Shown here: one piece after another, positions 11,400 to 25,429 of the stretch
How positions within the stretch are numbered: the first letter of the stretch is position 1
Layout of the letters: every line of letters starts with the position of its first letter
Assembly: GCA_003439945.1 (NCBI GenBank)
Contig: QVRM01001111.1
Coordinates: forward strand, 30,001 to 94,000
DNA length: 64,000 bases
DNA from: Dermanyssus gallinae
Taxonomy: Eukaryota > Arthropoda > Arachnida > Mesostigmata > Dermanyssidae
Direction of reading: 5' to 3'
Notes under the pieces: model-generated
Database searches by the model: none
What the model saw: the letters and a program-made list of their open reading frames with translations, nothing else
Told to the model about the DNA's origin: nothing
Translations under genes and position numbers: made by a program

Positions 11400-13892
11400 T
11401 TAATATTGTTTATGTTTATTTTATAATCGTTATAACTTGAATCTGCAAATCTAGCTTTAATCTTTCTGCGCAGAAATACTGCTCAAAAAGAATATGCAGA
11501 GTCAGGACCGATTCTAGATTTTGGTGTCAGGTGTTGCAACTAAGCAACTGTAGAAGATTTCAGGCACTCAGGTAACCGACGTTGAGTATAGATCAGTTCT
11601 GGTCGTTCTGAGTCTCTAACGATAGGTCCTCGGAACAGCGACGTTGCGTCCGCACCAGAAACAGTTTCATTGCGCAATGCGCCCGAGGAAAACCCCCGGT
11701 AGCAGGGCCCAGTCTGAATCTTTGGTTTTGCTCATATTACTGCTGTACACATAGGTAAGTGGTACAGCACACGTGTTCAGAATGACACGACCCAGTTGAC
11801 GGCACGCACGACGTGCACGATTGTTGTGTGGAATCTGTTTAAGTCTGTGACAACACGTTCTGCGACCGACTAAGTCTTTGTCAAGACGTGATGCATTTAA
11901 ACGGCAGCGATTCTACAGATGTTCGCGTAAAATGAGACCTTTTTTGTTGTCTGTTTTCTGGCTGTCAAACGGCAAAATTATACCTTGCTAGATATAGCAA
12001 CGATGAAATAGGGTGGCCCGTTAGATACAGGTAATCATATATCTAACGGTACCGAAGCCGTCACGTACTGTCAGACACCGAACAATCAGTTGAGCTTTTG
12101 ATCACGTTTTCTTGAAAGTCGGCCAATTCGTAAGTCCTCCCTTGGATGCTATACCGCACGATAATACAAATCCCGAACTATATACTTGATAAAAAAAAGG
12201 CCGCCTGTCGAACTGGCGTTGTCGTTCAGGAATTGTACTGTACTTTGGCACCCGCGAGGACCCCAAATCCGTACTGGTATATATATATAATTTTTTATAG
12301 GTGTACCCCTAGACGTCGGACGTACGCATGTGAAGCATTTGGATTCTTTTTTGAAAATACGTTGTAGCTAGGTGTTGGAGAATGTTAAGAGTTATTCCAC
12401 CTTTGTCTGACATTAATGATATAGTTTTAGCATGGGTAACTAAAATACGGGATGTCTATACTTTATTGTGTGACCATATTGTTTTGAAGCGTTTACATTA
12501 TCATTAGGAAAAGCCTGGGTGGCAGTACTAGGAGATGGAGGTACAAATGAGATGACAATACATTCATGTACATACATATCTTTATCTGTGATTTTGAATA
12601 GCAGTCATGAGATTATCTACATTAAATTCAGACAGATAGTGGAAACAGAGAACAATACGTAGCTACTAAATTGAAGTGCAAAGAGCGTAAGAGTTGTGCA
12701 TAATCGATTCATCTCAAAACGCACTTCATTGGCGTCACGGCACAAGATAAAGATGTACACCGCATTTGTACCTAATGTAACGGCTTTAAATCAATAGATC
12801 TTGAGCTTGAAATGTAGATGCAGTATTTATGTAGCTTTTACCCTTCGAGGTAGACTGAACAGTGCTAGCGTCGGGTGAAAAAATATGGTGCGCAAATACA
12901 GTTCCGTGTTTGCAATTTTTCTTGCGCTCCTACGTCGTACAGAGTAAAGCAGCGGGTTACTATCATGTGGTTCTTCAGAACTGATAGTCCCAAAGTGTAC
13001 ATAATGACAATTTTTTGTACATGCTACTTTTGCACATGCAACAGAGATGGAAGACTATGAAAAATACATCACGTTAATGTTTAAGTGCCAGGAAACGCAG
13101 CTGGCGGTGTTTCTTCGAAAATCGACTTACCACAGACGGCTAAGTATAAGGGGTTCACACTAGGCGAGGGTCAAGCCTGGCTGCAACACTTTAATTTACT
13201 GTGTCCTAGGTGATGCCTAGGTCGTTGCAACTTAGTCTAGGCTTAAAACCATTTTGCTCTATATTGACGGCCTATTTGTGTTGTTTTCTTCGTACCGCTT
13301 ATTTCTTACGAAATGCTCAGCGGAGGTAGATCATCTTCGCAGCTTGTAAACCATGCATAGATGTCATCCGTATTATACTTGGCCTATCTAGGCGCTCCAG
13401 TGCTCGCATTGACATGGCGCAGTAGAAAAAATCAGCTCTGCAACTGCTCTTTGTTTTCGGGATGGCCTGTTTTGTGTACAAAGCTGGTTATCATCGAGGA
13501 ACCCCTTTGTCTCGTTACGCTTGGCGTGCCACTCCCAGGCTATCCGGTCCGGAAACCACCATCAGAGAGATCTACTAGGGGGCGTACTGATTTCGGTGCG
13601 CGCTCTTCCGTATCGCAGCATAGGCTCATCTCGAGCACTTCTACATCGACGTGATTTGTTAGTAAATCTAGCAGACTGCGCTGATTTTCATGGACCCGTT
13701 GGGGAGCATATTCTATGTATGTCTACTGTCCCCATCGCGGGTAATGTATACTCCTACCTTTAGTAAATGTCACTCACTCAGCTGTAAGGTTTCCCGTCAA
13801 CCGGTGCGGCAGCTTATTTGTTTGCGAATGGAGTAGAATTCTATGTTAATCTATTGTACATTTTATTAGACGTTACACTACCAGAAAGAAGA

Positions 13893-13894
<2 letters not shown>
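11387..13894. other. Unassigned sequence
   Basis: About 2.5 kb with no recognisable gene or element. The longest frame (13361-13654, plus) has no family features and the opposite strand is closed. Confidence 0.45.

Positions 13895-13935
<41 letters not shown>
13895..13935. repeat. (TA)n microsatellite
   Basis: About 20 TA units, uninterrupted. Confidence 0.9.
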
Positions 13936-14358
<423 letters not shown>

Positions 14359-14689
14359 GTATCGGAGCATGCATGCATACTACAAACAGAAAGATAACAA
14401 GTTAAAGAGCAAACACGGCAAAATGATTTGTATTTGTGTACACTACACTACAATGTGTACCGCCAACAGCCAGTAGCCTCATGACGCAATTGTTCGTCCG
14501 GGGGTTCGTCTGTCTGTCTGTCTGTTTGTCTGGCTGTCAGTCAGCATGATCAAGTATCGAATGTTCCGCACTAGGTTAGTTGGGTCATTTTGTATGTGTT
14601 GCCGCTGATCGTGCTGACAATATTGTTTCGTCATCATAACACTCCGTGTGACTAGCACTGCGATCATTTCTCCTGATATTGTTACTTCT

Positions 14690-14709
14690 GTTGTTGTTGT
14701 TGTTGTTGC

Positions 14710-14748
<39 letters not shown>

Positions 14749-14766
14749 CGTTGCTGTTGTTGTTGT
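14690..14766. repeat. (GTT)n microsatellite
   Basis: About 25 GTT units with GCT and GTC variants. Confidence 0.9.
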
Positions 14767-15090
14767 GAACTGTGCTACTGTTACTAATACTAAAACGGTT
14801 ACTACAACCGTTACAGCTGCAATGACTTCTTCCTTCTTACTACACGTGAATTTAAGCATTTACTGACGTCCACCAACCGTTTGCTTTATTGCGGCTTATG
14901 TAGTAGTAGTACATAGTAGCAGTACGAATTGTTGTAACAGTAGCAGCTTTATCTATTGGAGCGAAAGATGACAGTTTCGAATCAAACGCGCCTTGATCCG
15001 TTCGTCCGTCCGTGCGTTCGTTTATCCAGTGAGCGACCACTCGTGTCATTGGTTGTTACTGGGTTCTCGTCCTCGTCGTCGGTCGTAGCG

Positions 15091-15216
<126 letters not shown>

Positions 15217-15309
15217 GAGTGAGTAAAAAGCACATCTCATAAAGTGCAAGTCGCGGATGACTGTGCTTTTGCTTCCCTGCTGCTGATGATGAGAATATAT
15301 TCGCATGCT

Positions 15310-15328
15310 ATATATATATATATATATA
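15310..15328. repeat. (TA)n microsatellite
   Basis: About nine TA units. Confidence 0.85.
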
Positions 15329-15824
15329 CATATGCAGATTACTACTATTGCTGCCGTTACTGGCTTCGCGCCGGTGGTGACTCCACCTGATGAGGGTTCG
15401 AGAAGAGGAGGCGACCCGGCCCGGCCCCACTAACCCCCGGGGGGGGGCCTCTGAGCCACCCCTGAGCCAGTAGCCGGCCGCAGGAGGTAACGGCACTTGA
15501 AGTCAACGACGACGACGACAACAGCAGCAGCAACAACAACAACACGCTGCTAGACAATTTGTCGACAAATAGCTCCTGTAACTCCTAGCTTTATGCTGCC
15601 GCTTTACTGCAAACGGACGGACCGACGGCAGGCCGCCCGTCCCAACAGTGGAACAAATGCTCGTAAAAAAACAAGCTAAAAATGCTTCTGCTGCTGTTGT
15701 CACAGATGTTCGGTCAGCAGTTGCTGGTTCAGTTCACAGAAACACTGTGAACGCTGTCGGTGGGGCATGAACCGTAAGGGTGGCACGTTTTGGGTGGGTA
15801 CACGCCTCAGCAGCTTTAGTAGCA

Positions 15825-15826
<2 letters not shown>
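15329..15826. other. Unassigned GC-rich stretch
   Basis: Contains a G/C run at about 15418-15450 and a (GAC)n/(AAC)n stretch at about 15508-15545. It sits between two (TA)n tracts but shows no recognisable retroelement tail. Confidence 0.35.

Positions 15827-15859
<33 letters not shown>
15827..15859. repeat. (TA)n microsatellite
   Basis: About 16 TA units. Confidence 0.9.
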
Positions 15860-15862
<3 letters not shown>

Positions 15863-15939
15863 TAGCAGTGTCGTTGTATGTGTATTTCTAGTGGCTATGT
15901 TGCGCAAAGTGATACTAACAGTGATAATAGCTGTACCTT

Positions 15940-16205
15940 TTGTTGTTGTGTTGTTGTTGTCGTTATGATGTAAATATTTTTTTCATGTTGTTGTTAATGT
16001 TCTTGTTCATGCTGTTGTTCATGATGTTCTTCTTGTTCATAATGTTCTTCTTGTTCAGGATGTTGTTGTGATTATTGCTATGGTTGTTCATGTTCTTGTT
16101 CATGTTGTTGTTTTTGTTGTTGGTGTTCCTGTTCATGCTGTTTTTGTTGTTTTTAGTGTTGGTTTTTATGTTCATACTGATGTTGCTGTTGTTGTTGTTA
16201 TTATT
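15940..16205. repeat. TTG/TTC/CAT imperfect tandem array
   Basis: About 265 bp built from GTT, CTT and CAT triplets, with recurring nine-base words such as GTTCTTGTT and TGTTCATG. It behaves like a decaying triplet minisatellite. The frames open through it are low complexity and I do not call them genes. Confidence 0.7.
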
Positions 16206-16554
16206 AACGTTGTAATTGTAATAGCGGGATGAGCAGTAAAAGTCGCAAAAGCATCCTTTAGTGCTGTCTTAGCTTAGTAACCTTAGTGGGTGCGCGAGCG
16301 AGGTGGCGAACCACGACTTAAGCAGTATCGTCCGTTATTGTTGCAAAACATCATTGCCGTGGTTGCTGTTGTCGTCGTTGGTGTAATGCTTTCGTAGCGC
16401 GGGGGGCGGGGGCAGGACGCCCGTTGAAAGTGCCCCCGTAACGATGTCCACCAGTGAAAGGGGGGACACGAGGGGAGCGACAGAGCAAGACGGACAAGAA
16501 AGACAGAGACATAAACACAAGGGAAAAGAAAGAAATGCGGATGAGAAAAAGGAG

Positions 16555-16555
<1 letters not shown>

Positions 16556-16605
<50 letters not shown>
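16556..16605. repeat. Compound (TA)n(GA)n microsatellite
   Basis: About 12 TA units run directly into about 12 GA units. Confidence 0.9.
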
Positions 16606-17930
16606 ACGATAGGAAAAGCGAGGGAACCAGATAGAGAAAATTGTACAGCGGCAGAACATTCCCAGCATTGCCAGGGGCGCTTCAGAATATGCCTGGCCAA
16701 TTACAAAGGAGAAGACGGTGATGACAACAACGAAGAATCTGACGAACATCTGATACTGACAAAGACTACGACAAAGTCGTCGACGAGGACCAGCTACAGT
16801 TGGCGAGCCCCGGGAACGTTGACGAGCCCATCCCCATGTTGTTGTTGTTGTTGTTGTCGTTATTGTTATTGTTGTTGTCGTTATTGTTGTTGCCGCTGTT
16901 TTCGTCGTCGTTATCATATCGTCATTGATCGTGACCGTGCCATGAGTCTTCTTCTGTTCTTTATTGAGGCGGCATCTCCGTTGTTGTTGTTCTCGTCCTT
17001 ACTGTCCATTGCGGTGCGCTAACAACAACAGCAACAAGCGTCGCTACGCTACGGTGCTACCGACAGGTCAGTCTACGACCCCAACCATTGAAAGAGAAAA
17101 GAGCTACGAACTCGACTGCCATCACTACCATAGCCACCGTTATCATCAACGTCATCAGTGTCGGCATCATTCTCATTATCATCACCAGAACCATCACCAT
17201 GAACAACAACAACAACGTCATCATCACCATCATCATCATCAGTGGCGCAATCATCAACATCTGCATTATTTGCGTAGACCATTAGCGCCGTCTAAGCATA
17301 TCCGATCCTTTCACTAGACGAGCAATTTCTGTTGTTATCCATCAGCAGCCCGGCAACAGTAGCGGCGGCGGTGGCAGGGGAATTGTCGGTGCCCAATTTA
17401 CCCCAACTTCAGACGCACAGAACTACCGCACGCAACTACCCCCCCCCCCCCCCCCAACCGACCCCACGCCCGTCTGTATTCCCACGTGAGAGCCTGTCTG
17501 CCCGCGCCAGGGTGCCTTCCATCATTGTGGGGTGTGTCGGTAACGTAGTTTGACTGAGTTCAGATGACACTGACAATGAAGATGATGATGACGGTGACTG
17601 CGGCGGCAGGAATGAACACGGCATTGACGGGGATGCCGATGGATGGCGAACCACGACCACGACGACGATGACGACGACGTCGAGTCCACCACCGCCCCCT
17701 CCGGCACCTCCTGGCCGCGTCGAAGCTTAAAGCCCTCAAAGCTTGGCAGTCCACGAGAAGTGGGTGGCTTACCACACGCTGTCCTCGTTCCAGCAGCTGT
17801 CCAGCTTGCGGCACGGTGCGACACAAGAATAAGAGACAAACAAACAGGCGAGTCATAAATGACAGATTCAGAAACGAGACGATCGAGTGATCATCATCGT
17901 CATCCTTCCATTCTTCCACATCTACTGCTG
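16606..17930. other. Triplet-rich unassigned DNA
   Basis: (GTT)n-rich at 16838-16905, (CAT)n/(CAC)n-rich at 17105-17265 and a C run at 17440-17455. Open frames exist on both strands only because the sequence is triplet-repeat rich. No exon is supported. Confidence 0.5.
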
Positions 17931-18011
17931 CTACGACAACATATTTCAGCCTTGCTACTACGACAACATATTTCGGCTTTGCTACTACGACAACATATTT
18001 CGGCTTTGCTA
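17931..18011. repeat. 27-bp tandem repeat, three copies
   Basis: The unit CTACGACAACATATTTC plus about ten bases starts at 17931, 17958 and 17985, so the period is exactly 27. Copies 2 and 3 share GGCTTTG where copy 1 has AGCCTTG. Because the period is a multiple of three, the minus strand reads as a nine-residue repeat (AKPKYVVVV), but no gene context supports translation. Confidence 0.85.
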
Positions 18012-21000
18012 CTGCTGCTACTACTACACCTACTCCTACTACCACTCCTACTTTTACCACCACACCCACTAACTGCGACTACGCCCTTACTACGTTAGTG
18101 CTGGCCTAACACGTCAGTATTAGTGGAGCAGTAAAGGTAAGACGTCGTTTGCTTTAAGACGTCGACGCATTTGGCTGACCCTAATGGAGAGCTAGAGGTC
18201 GATCAGAACACAGAAGTAGAAGTAATAAGGTTAAACTTCTCTTTTGTTTCTGTCGATCTCTCTGCTCTCGCTCGCCCCTCTCTCTCTCTCTCTCTCTTCG
18301 TTTCATAAGCACGCTTTAGTCTCTTCTTAATTAGTCTTTGTTGCTTGCTAGTTAATGAGGCCCGCGGGGGACGCGCGCTTCCATTCAAAGGCGCAGGCAA
18401 GGGGGCAACATTGTTGACAGCCTTGCTAGGCTAGCGAACAGAATACGTGTGACGTCAGCGCTACACGTGCGACTGGTGCTATCGCGGCTTACGTATGTCT
18501 AGACACGGCATGTCTATCTAGCGTAAGAACGCGCTTAGCTTAAATAAAAAAAAAAATAGACTTACTCATTATAATTAGTCAGTACATACTAAACACAGCA
18601 TGCCGCATGCAGCGGAATGTTTCAGCGAACAAAAAAAATTGTTCAATGAACCGGACCGATGTCGCCGCCATTATTCTAGTAGCTAGCAAGAACAATTAAT
18701 AATAGACTAGGGCTCGCCACGTAGTAAGTAGCAAGGGCATGCATTTGCCAATTAGTTGAGAATCATAGTTCGTTATCATCTTCATAATGAACGCTTCGAA
18801 TGTGGAGGAACGCACAGAGATCGTTTTGTTTTCTTCTCGACTTAAGTCTGCCAAACGTGAACATGTAACGTATTCGAAAAAAAAAAGAAAGAAAAACACG
18901 ACACATTTTGATGGCGCACTTAGGCTGTGTGCCTGGGCATTCCACGCTATCACAAGGTTTTGTTGCTTTAAAAAGGCCCACATAGGAAACTGCATCTTGT
19001 AACAAAGCTGGAAAAATTCCGCAAACAGGTCAAAAATAAGGTGAGACCAATTAGACCCGGAGGCAGAATAGCTTCCGAATCCGGTGATTCATGTTCACAC
19101 ACACACACATAGTGAAAAGTCCGATCGTAGTCGCCGGGAAGAATCTAGACGTTAGATCTGTTTGTCGAGGAACTGTTCGATCTTTGACTCTTCACAGTTG
19201 TACGTTGTTAGCAGCGAACGGTTTTACATATGCTGCCCTATTATGTACACATAAACACTGGAAATCGCAATTAGCAAGCTTTTACTGGGTTAAAATAGGA
19301 GCAATGTCTGCTATGTTGTCTCAATAAGTAAACTGAAATAGAAGTGCCAGGCCAAAATACTGAACCGTCATGCTTTGACACGGAAATATATAGTGCACTA
19401 CATTTAATTCAATTCAGTATTGGCTGCACCACCAAATTGGTAAACAGCACTCAGTGCACAACATACGTTGGCACTGAGTAGAGATGGTGGCCAGACATTA
19501 TGTCACTGCTGGATACCCTAATTCAGAGTGTCGAGCATTGCATTAGTTGCATCACAGCTTTTCACATTTGGCAAGTCTTTGCTCAAAATGTTCCCATGCC
19601 GTTTTAGAAAGACGCATGCTTTTCTACTACCTATGTGAATGTATGTGTAACATTTAACTATAAAACTCAAACATTTAGCTACAATATTTTATTACATCAC
19701 CTTCTTAAGGTGTTGTTGCGAATTTAAAATAATATTCCACCACGTGTTCATTACGTCTCGAAAAGGGCGTTTGCTTTCGTTAACCTTAAACAAATATAGG
19801 ATTTCTGGGTTAGTGCATAGAGCCATGCATTTTTACGGGAAATATGAGCGACCCAAATAGCGGCCGCTTACCGCCATGTCTCATGGTAATATTTGGTACA
19901 AATGACACCGCGACATTCATCGCGACAAAGGTACAACGACATTTATCGCAAATTCGTTACGGAACCCAGGCCAGAGATGGCGCAGCTTCTGGATACAGCG
20001 CACAAAGCTAGGTAGGGGCTTGACGGTGATCGAGCACCTCACGTCGCCTAACCCCTCCTGAGATGCGGCCATCATCGAACGTCTCGCATGAGTTCCATGC
20101 TGTTCCCGAGGAATGACTTATCGTGCCTCGAAGTAGCTCGAAGCTAAGATGGCGCGCCAGATTTTATTAGAGTTTATCAGCTGTCAAGTGCATGCGACAG
20201 CGTCTATAGTAAACATTTCTTATCCCTCATTAATAAAAATAATAATAATAATCTGCTTAGTGACCTCTTGCAAAACAGATACGGCCAATCACTACCAAAC
20301 GAGCTACTTTTGCGCGCGAGAAGTGAAAACTTTCTTCATCTTCTCAATCGCGTGATATCATTTTGCGGCTGTGATGTTGTATTACGTGTTTTTATCAATG
20401 ATTTTTTGTCATTGATTTGTTTATCGTACGCGCTCATCGTCACGCCCAAGGCAGATTTGTTTTTATATATAATTGAGTTAAGCAGACGTTGCACTATTAC
20501 TACACTACTACTACTACTACTACTATTACTACTGCTTCTACTGCTACGAGACTTGCTCATGTGACAGGATAGATGCCGAACAAGTGAAGTAGACATGTGG
20601 GAATCAGCTCGTGCCTTAGACGCCATAGACGGATTCTGTGCCCCACATGCTGTCAGCGCAACGGGAGTCCGTTATGTCACATGGTGTTGTCTAGATCGTT
20701 TCGACGAATCGGACGTACATTACACTTTCAAGCTGTTGTGAGATGTGAGACATTCGATACACTAGGACAATCTGTAGTCAGCTGGTCGCGGCTGTTCTAG
20801 CATTTAGCAGTGGACCCCTAACCCATCGACAGCAGATCCAAGATGTTGTTGTATCGACAGTCGGCCACGTCGACAGAGATCGCTATCAGCTGGCAGGAGC
20901 TGGATATTGACCGTTATCGTATTATCATTATTATTATACCAGTCTGCGGTGTAGCCCGTTGCACGGTTGTGTGTATTATCACATATACACACATATATAT

Positions 21001-21595
21001 AAAAATGTGTGTCTGTGTGTATGTTGGTATGTGTGTGTGTCTTTTTATTTTTTGTGTCCATAGCTTTACCAAATTACGTTACGCGTAAACTATCATGTGT
21101 AGGTTATTAACGTGCGATTTCAGCCACAACCGAGCAAGATCGCGCTGGCCGCGATTGTAATCTGCTGTACATGGCGCGTCGTGTCGTCTATACGACGCTT
21201 GTAGGCTTATATATTTGATATGTTTGCTTGCTGTTAGAGTCAAGGTGGTGGTGTATGTAGAGGTCTAACTGCAGTGAGAACTTGAAATGAGCAACAACGG
21301 ACGCATACAATAAGGCGGAGTGATATGAACGTTCGTCTGAAAATGTATCGTGCAGCTCAAATATATTTTATTGGCTACAGATATTTTTTTGCTGCTTTGA
21401 TGTCAGTCCAGATGTAATGGTGGGCTTGCTTTTAACGAGAATAGGGCAGACTGGTTCTGATTATCACATATGCTCTTAAGTTATTTTTTGACTAACCATC
21501 GAAGCTAGACGACACAGCTGGACACTCGGAAATACTGCCAAACACTCGCAAATGCTAGTGAAGATCGTCCAGATCCATATTTCGGTATTTAGCCA

Positions 21596-21596
<1 letters not shown>
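18012..21596. other. Unassigned sequence
   Basis: Simple repeats only: (CT)n at about 18270-18296, a short (CA)n at about 19098-19109 and (CTA)n at about 20498-20545. I see no gene, element end or tRNA-like sequence in these 3.6 kb. Confidence 0.45.
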
Positions 21597-21646
<50 letters not shown>

Positions 21647-21676
21647 TATATATATATATATATATAAATATATATA
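21597..21676. repeat. (TA)n microsatellite
   Basis: About 80 bp of TA units with TAGATA and AAATA interruptions. Confidence 0.9.
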
Positions 21677-21986
21677 GTATTTTTGTTTATTTATCATACT
21701 TGGCAGGTGCACACAATAGCACACATTGTAGTCTTCTGGCACATCAATAACCGTTATCAGTTAATAAGCAGTGTCTATTCACCACATTCTGTTATATGGT
21801 ACCAATCGATAACAGTCGATAGTCTGCAGGCCTTCTTTCCATCTGCTTCTCATGTAAGCGGGTTTTTTGTACAGTTTTAAGTCACAATATTCCAATTCGG
21901 CCGTTCGCCGTGTTGCTTGGTGCATGGCCGTTTTAACTAGTGGACAGATTTATTTAGTTAATTTCGATAACGAACAAGGCTCTAGG

Positions 21987-21990
<4 letters not shown>

Positions 21991-22036
<46 letters not shown>
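21991..22036. repeat. (TA)n microsatellite
   Basis: About 23 TA units. Confidence 0.9.
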
Positions 22037-22038
<2 letters not shown>

Positions 22039-22419
22039 CAGAAACTATAATATCACATTTATTATTATTTTTTATATACACACCATACGCATAAAAATTA
22101 CATTTCTTGATATTTGGATATGAATGATTTGACAGAAGGATCTCAACGTTTATTTTGCAGCCTCATATAATGTACATTTTGCGCCAAATATCATTATGAA
22201 ACATGTTGGTCAGTATGAATGTTAGGACACTAAGTTCCATCGAAAGACATCTTACTTTAGTATGAATGCAGAATTACTCCTACACACTTCATCTGAGATA
22301 CCGACTACATCGCAGACCTCCTGTTATAATATGTTAAATGCGCTTTACCAAGTGTTTCTAGAGCTCCCGTTGCTATCTAGTAGGGCTAATTATCTATACT
22401 AATCAAAACAATAAAAAGT
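22037..22419. other. Unassigned sequence
   Basis: AT-rich; nothing recognised before the retroelement relic at 22420. Confidence 0.4.
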
Positions 22420-22601
22420 ATCTCAAACTACCAAGCAGTTGCCACTTTATACCTATTGGAGACACTTGGCTCCATCAGCATAAATCGATATCGGTACAGC
22501 GAAAATCATAAACGATATTATAAAACGCATAGATTTTGAGATAGTCTTCGGCCGATTGTAGGGGAAACGCGGCTTCCTTCAGAGACGCCATGAATTTATA
22601 G
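22420..22601 (+). pseudogene. Retroelement tail relic (RLE family)
   Basis: With two frame jumps the plus strand reads CHFIPI, then ETLGSISINRY, then CRGNAASFRDAMNL and a TAG at 22599-22601. These match the conserved tail of the retroelement at 10.5 kb (FVPLVVETLGG... QRGNATAIMGTM). It is a fragment of the last 60 or so residues. No intact microsatellite flank is visible on either side. Confidence 0.6.
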
Positions 22602-22779
22602 GAAGCAAGCAGAGGATCATGAATTTGGCCTCAACGATCACTCCTCACAATTATAATAACTGAATACTATAGTAAACAGAAATAATATTTCTTAAAAGGT
22701 TTAATTATTAAAATGTACAAGCATCACAATTATTAATATATTAATTATTTAATATTTACAATATTGTTTGTATTATTAT

Positions 22780-23150
22780 GGCTTGAGTGCTGTGTGACCT
22801 TTTAACATTACCTTGGCGTTGTCCTCTCCGTAGTTCCAACGACACTCCTTGGCTCCGCTGTGGCCATAGAGAGCTTCTTCCCAAGCCCCTTTGTCCGTTG
22901 AAATGCATCTTTGCTCCAAACGTCAAATGGACTTGAGACCGAACGCAATTACAATGTGGTCTCCAAGAAGATGCGCGTATAAGCGCCATTTCTGCATCTT
23001 CCATTGGTACATGATTGTGGCCGACGGCCGTGCTGGATAGTCTACGATAGCAGAGGGCATACGTATCAGAGACAGTGACGTCCCACGCCAACGGCCAATT
23101 TTGGTCCCAGTCCCGGCTGGTAAAGCTAGCCGGTCGATGCTTGACGCCCA
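22780..23150 (-). pseudogene. Retroelement endonuclease relic, 5' end against (AAT)n
   Basis: The minus strand begins at the triplet tract and reads KHRPASFTSRDW...LAWDVTVSDTYA, recalling RPDGLTLIPF...LVWDATITDTLA of the element at 10.5 kb. The aspartate after RP is lost here. Further on the frame decays but keeps a trace of the RGN tail (QRQGNVK). The 3' end meets a short TATTATTATG at 22771-22780. Confidence 0.55.
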
Positions 23151-23283
<133 letters not shown>

Positions 23284-23370
23284 GCTACAGTGTCCTGCAC
23301 CGTAGCTCCCTTGTATCTCAGTCATAGCTCTATCCCCGCGGTATGGGTAGCAGGGCACGCCGAACAGGAA

Positions 23371-23577
23371 TAGAAACGCACATGCGTAGAACTCGACAAT
23401 AGTCTCCATTTCGTATCGGGAGCCAAGATTACACTAGGTCCCACCAGCAGTGGGACAGCAAGATTTATTGGGGATCTAGCCAGGAGACTAGCGCGAGCGT
23501 GCGATTATCTGAGACTGTTTCCCTCTCTCGCGGTGTCTAGAGGCAATGTCGCTTCTATAATCGGCGCCATGGGATGA
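23371..23577 (+). pseudogene. Retroelement C-terminal tail (RLE family)
   Basis: About 68 codons are open from after a TAG at 23370 to TGA 23575-23577. The frame reads ELDNSLHFVSGAKITLGP and ends SLAVSRGNVASIIGAMG, matching the tail at 32.3 kb (SLAVCRGNAAAVIGSMD). It belongs to the same group as the copies at 10.5, 22.4, 26.8, 32.3 and 33.9 kb. The stretch 23284-23370 joins it to (ATT)n. Confidence 0.65.
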
Positions 23578-23619
23578 GAAAATAAATTTCATTTCGGTAA
23601 ATAGTTCCTTGTCTCGAAG

Positions 23620-24270
23620 GGTCTTAAGATAAACACCAGGAAGTACCAAAGCCATGAAATTCGGGCGTGGAGGTCGATTGGCTGCCAGAGACGTTATACG
23701 TTGCTGCGGCCAGCCATTGGAGTTTGTTAACTCTTTCGAGTAATCTGGCCTTCCGGTTCATTATACAGGAACGACGTCCACAGCGCATATAAACAAAACA
23801 GTACGGAAGGCACTTGTCTCTCTTTACGGAAAAGTAGGCAAGATTCGATGACTATCCGTTTTTAGCAGTGAAGCTCTTAGTGCTTAAGAGTATTCCGAAG
23901 CTGATGTATGGTTTTGACAGAGTGTGAAACAATCTCACGCTGGCGAATTGTAACCATCTTGAGAGGTGGTTTTCATTATATATGAAGCGAGTGCTTTGTT
24001 GAATTATTCGAGGAAAAGGCCGCTTTGTGTATCTCATGTCAGACTGTCTACCGGCTACTGAAACTATCCAACTAAGGCTGGAGATACCGCGTACAGTACC
24101 TTGCGAACGTTTTCATTTTGGAGTGGGAAACTAAAGTCAAACAGGCCAGATGGTCAGAGGTCGGTGGTTAGGACGTTTCCAATGCCTTGTACCTTTGGTC
24201 TGGTCTCGCATGTGACAGTCGCCAGGTACACGCCATCAGGTACATGCCTTTCACGAGGAGTATGAGTTGT
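23620..24270 (+). pseudogene. Decayed LINE reverse-transcriptase segment
   Basis: Across several frameshifts the plus strand reads MKFGRGGRLAARDVIRCCG, then EFVNSF, KALVSLYGKVGK, LVLKSIPKLMYGF, ERWFSLYMKRVL and FVYLMSDCL. These line up with the intact LINE segment at the right edge of the window (AMKFRHAGRLAVTDT, KFTYLG, RKALITATTLKK, LLDMKIAPIASYG, YLKRVLG, LTYLLCDAPLF). It covers the part after the RT catalytic centre. Clearly dead. Confidence 0.65.
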
Positions 24271-25398
24271 GCACCTACCGGTTACCATAACATAAATATG
24301 AATAACAGGAATTAATAACAACTGTATTGGCAGATCCGACGATTAGGAGCCAACTTGTCTCCGGCCCTTTGAAAAAGCACGTGATCTAAAATCCCCTCGA
24401 CGCTCGAAAATTGGCAAAGCTCATCATGGACGACCTCACATCATAAGCGACCATAAGCGAACGTGCCGTTTTGTCGCGGCTCAGCATTCCTTTAGCAGGG
24501 GGATGGCTCCAGTCCTGCCCTCCCGTCAGCTTGTACCATACTAGATCCTAACTCCTTCCGCATGGTGTCGGCTAGTAGGATAGGCGCTTCATCTGCGATT
24601 CGTTCCCATTCATGTATTTTGGTGGACTGATCGATTGTGACTGTCTACACCCGTTAATCCTACTAAAGGTAGCGGCAGGTCCACAGGACACGCGGAACTC
24701 AATGGAATAGTGAGAAGGTCACTGAGGGGACAGGAATAACATATACACTCGAGCCCAAAGACCTGAGCAGAAGCAATGAGTTACGACCTAAGAGGTTACC
24801 ACACTTCTAAGTATTACAGAAAGTATCTTTAGCTTTCAAGGAGCTTCAACTTCGTGTCTATAAGCTCTAAGTCTATGGGTCCTATAAGCGTTGATACCGC
24901 TGATACATTTTGGGAGGGATATCGCAAAACATAGGATATTACGGGCGTCCAACGCGAAACAATGTTTCTGAGTGTTTTTGAGGTTCAGATGATGTGACTG
25001 GCAGTTTGCAGAGGGATCGTGGCTTCTATTATAGACGCGAAATCAACTGATAGCAGAAAAAAACGTTTATTCAACACAATTACAAGAGTTAAAGACTACT
25101 AAAAAATTGTAATAATGAGCATAATAATATCTATTATTTCAATTGCGAACTTAGAACCAATGATGTTGCTGATATTCTCAAAGTTGCTGCCTGATGTTAT
25201 TGTTGTTAGTTAACGGTGATATTGATTGAGGCGGTCGACGGAACATTCCCGCTTGCCCGGTGAATGCTTTTCATATGTTTGTGATCAAGGCATATGCCCT
25301 AGAGTTGTTACTGTTAGCAGTTAGGATATATGTAAGTCACATGCTTTTTAACCGGCTCTATTTATATAACTACAAATACTATAAATATAGATTGACCA

Positions 25399-25406
<8 letters not shown>
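24271..25406. other. Unassigned sequence
   Basis: No gene or element recognised. A decayed continuation of the LINE relic to the left is possible. Confidence 0.4.

Positions 25407-25429
<23 letters not shown>
25407..25429. repeat. (TA)n microsatellite
   Basis: About 11 TA units. Confidence 0.85.

Noticed and set aside
16351..18069. Long overlapping frames on both strands
   Set aside because: Triplet repeats suppress stops in several frames at once. There is no splice context, no conserved motif, and the opposite strand is equally open.
24271..25258. Continuation of the LINE relic
   Set aside because: I could not follow any motif beyond about 24270 with confidence.
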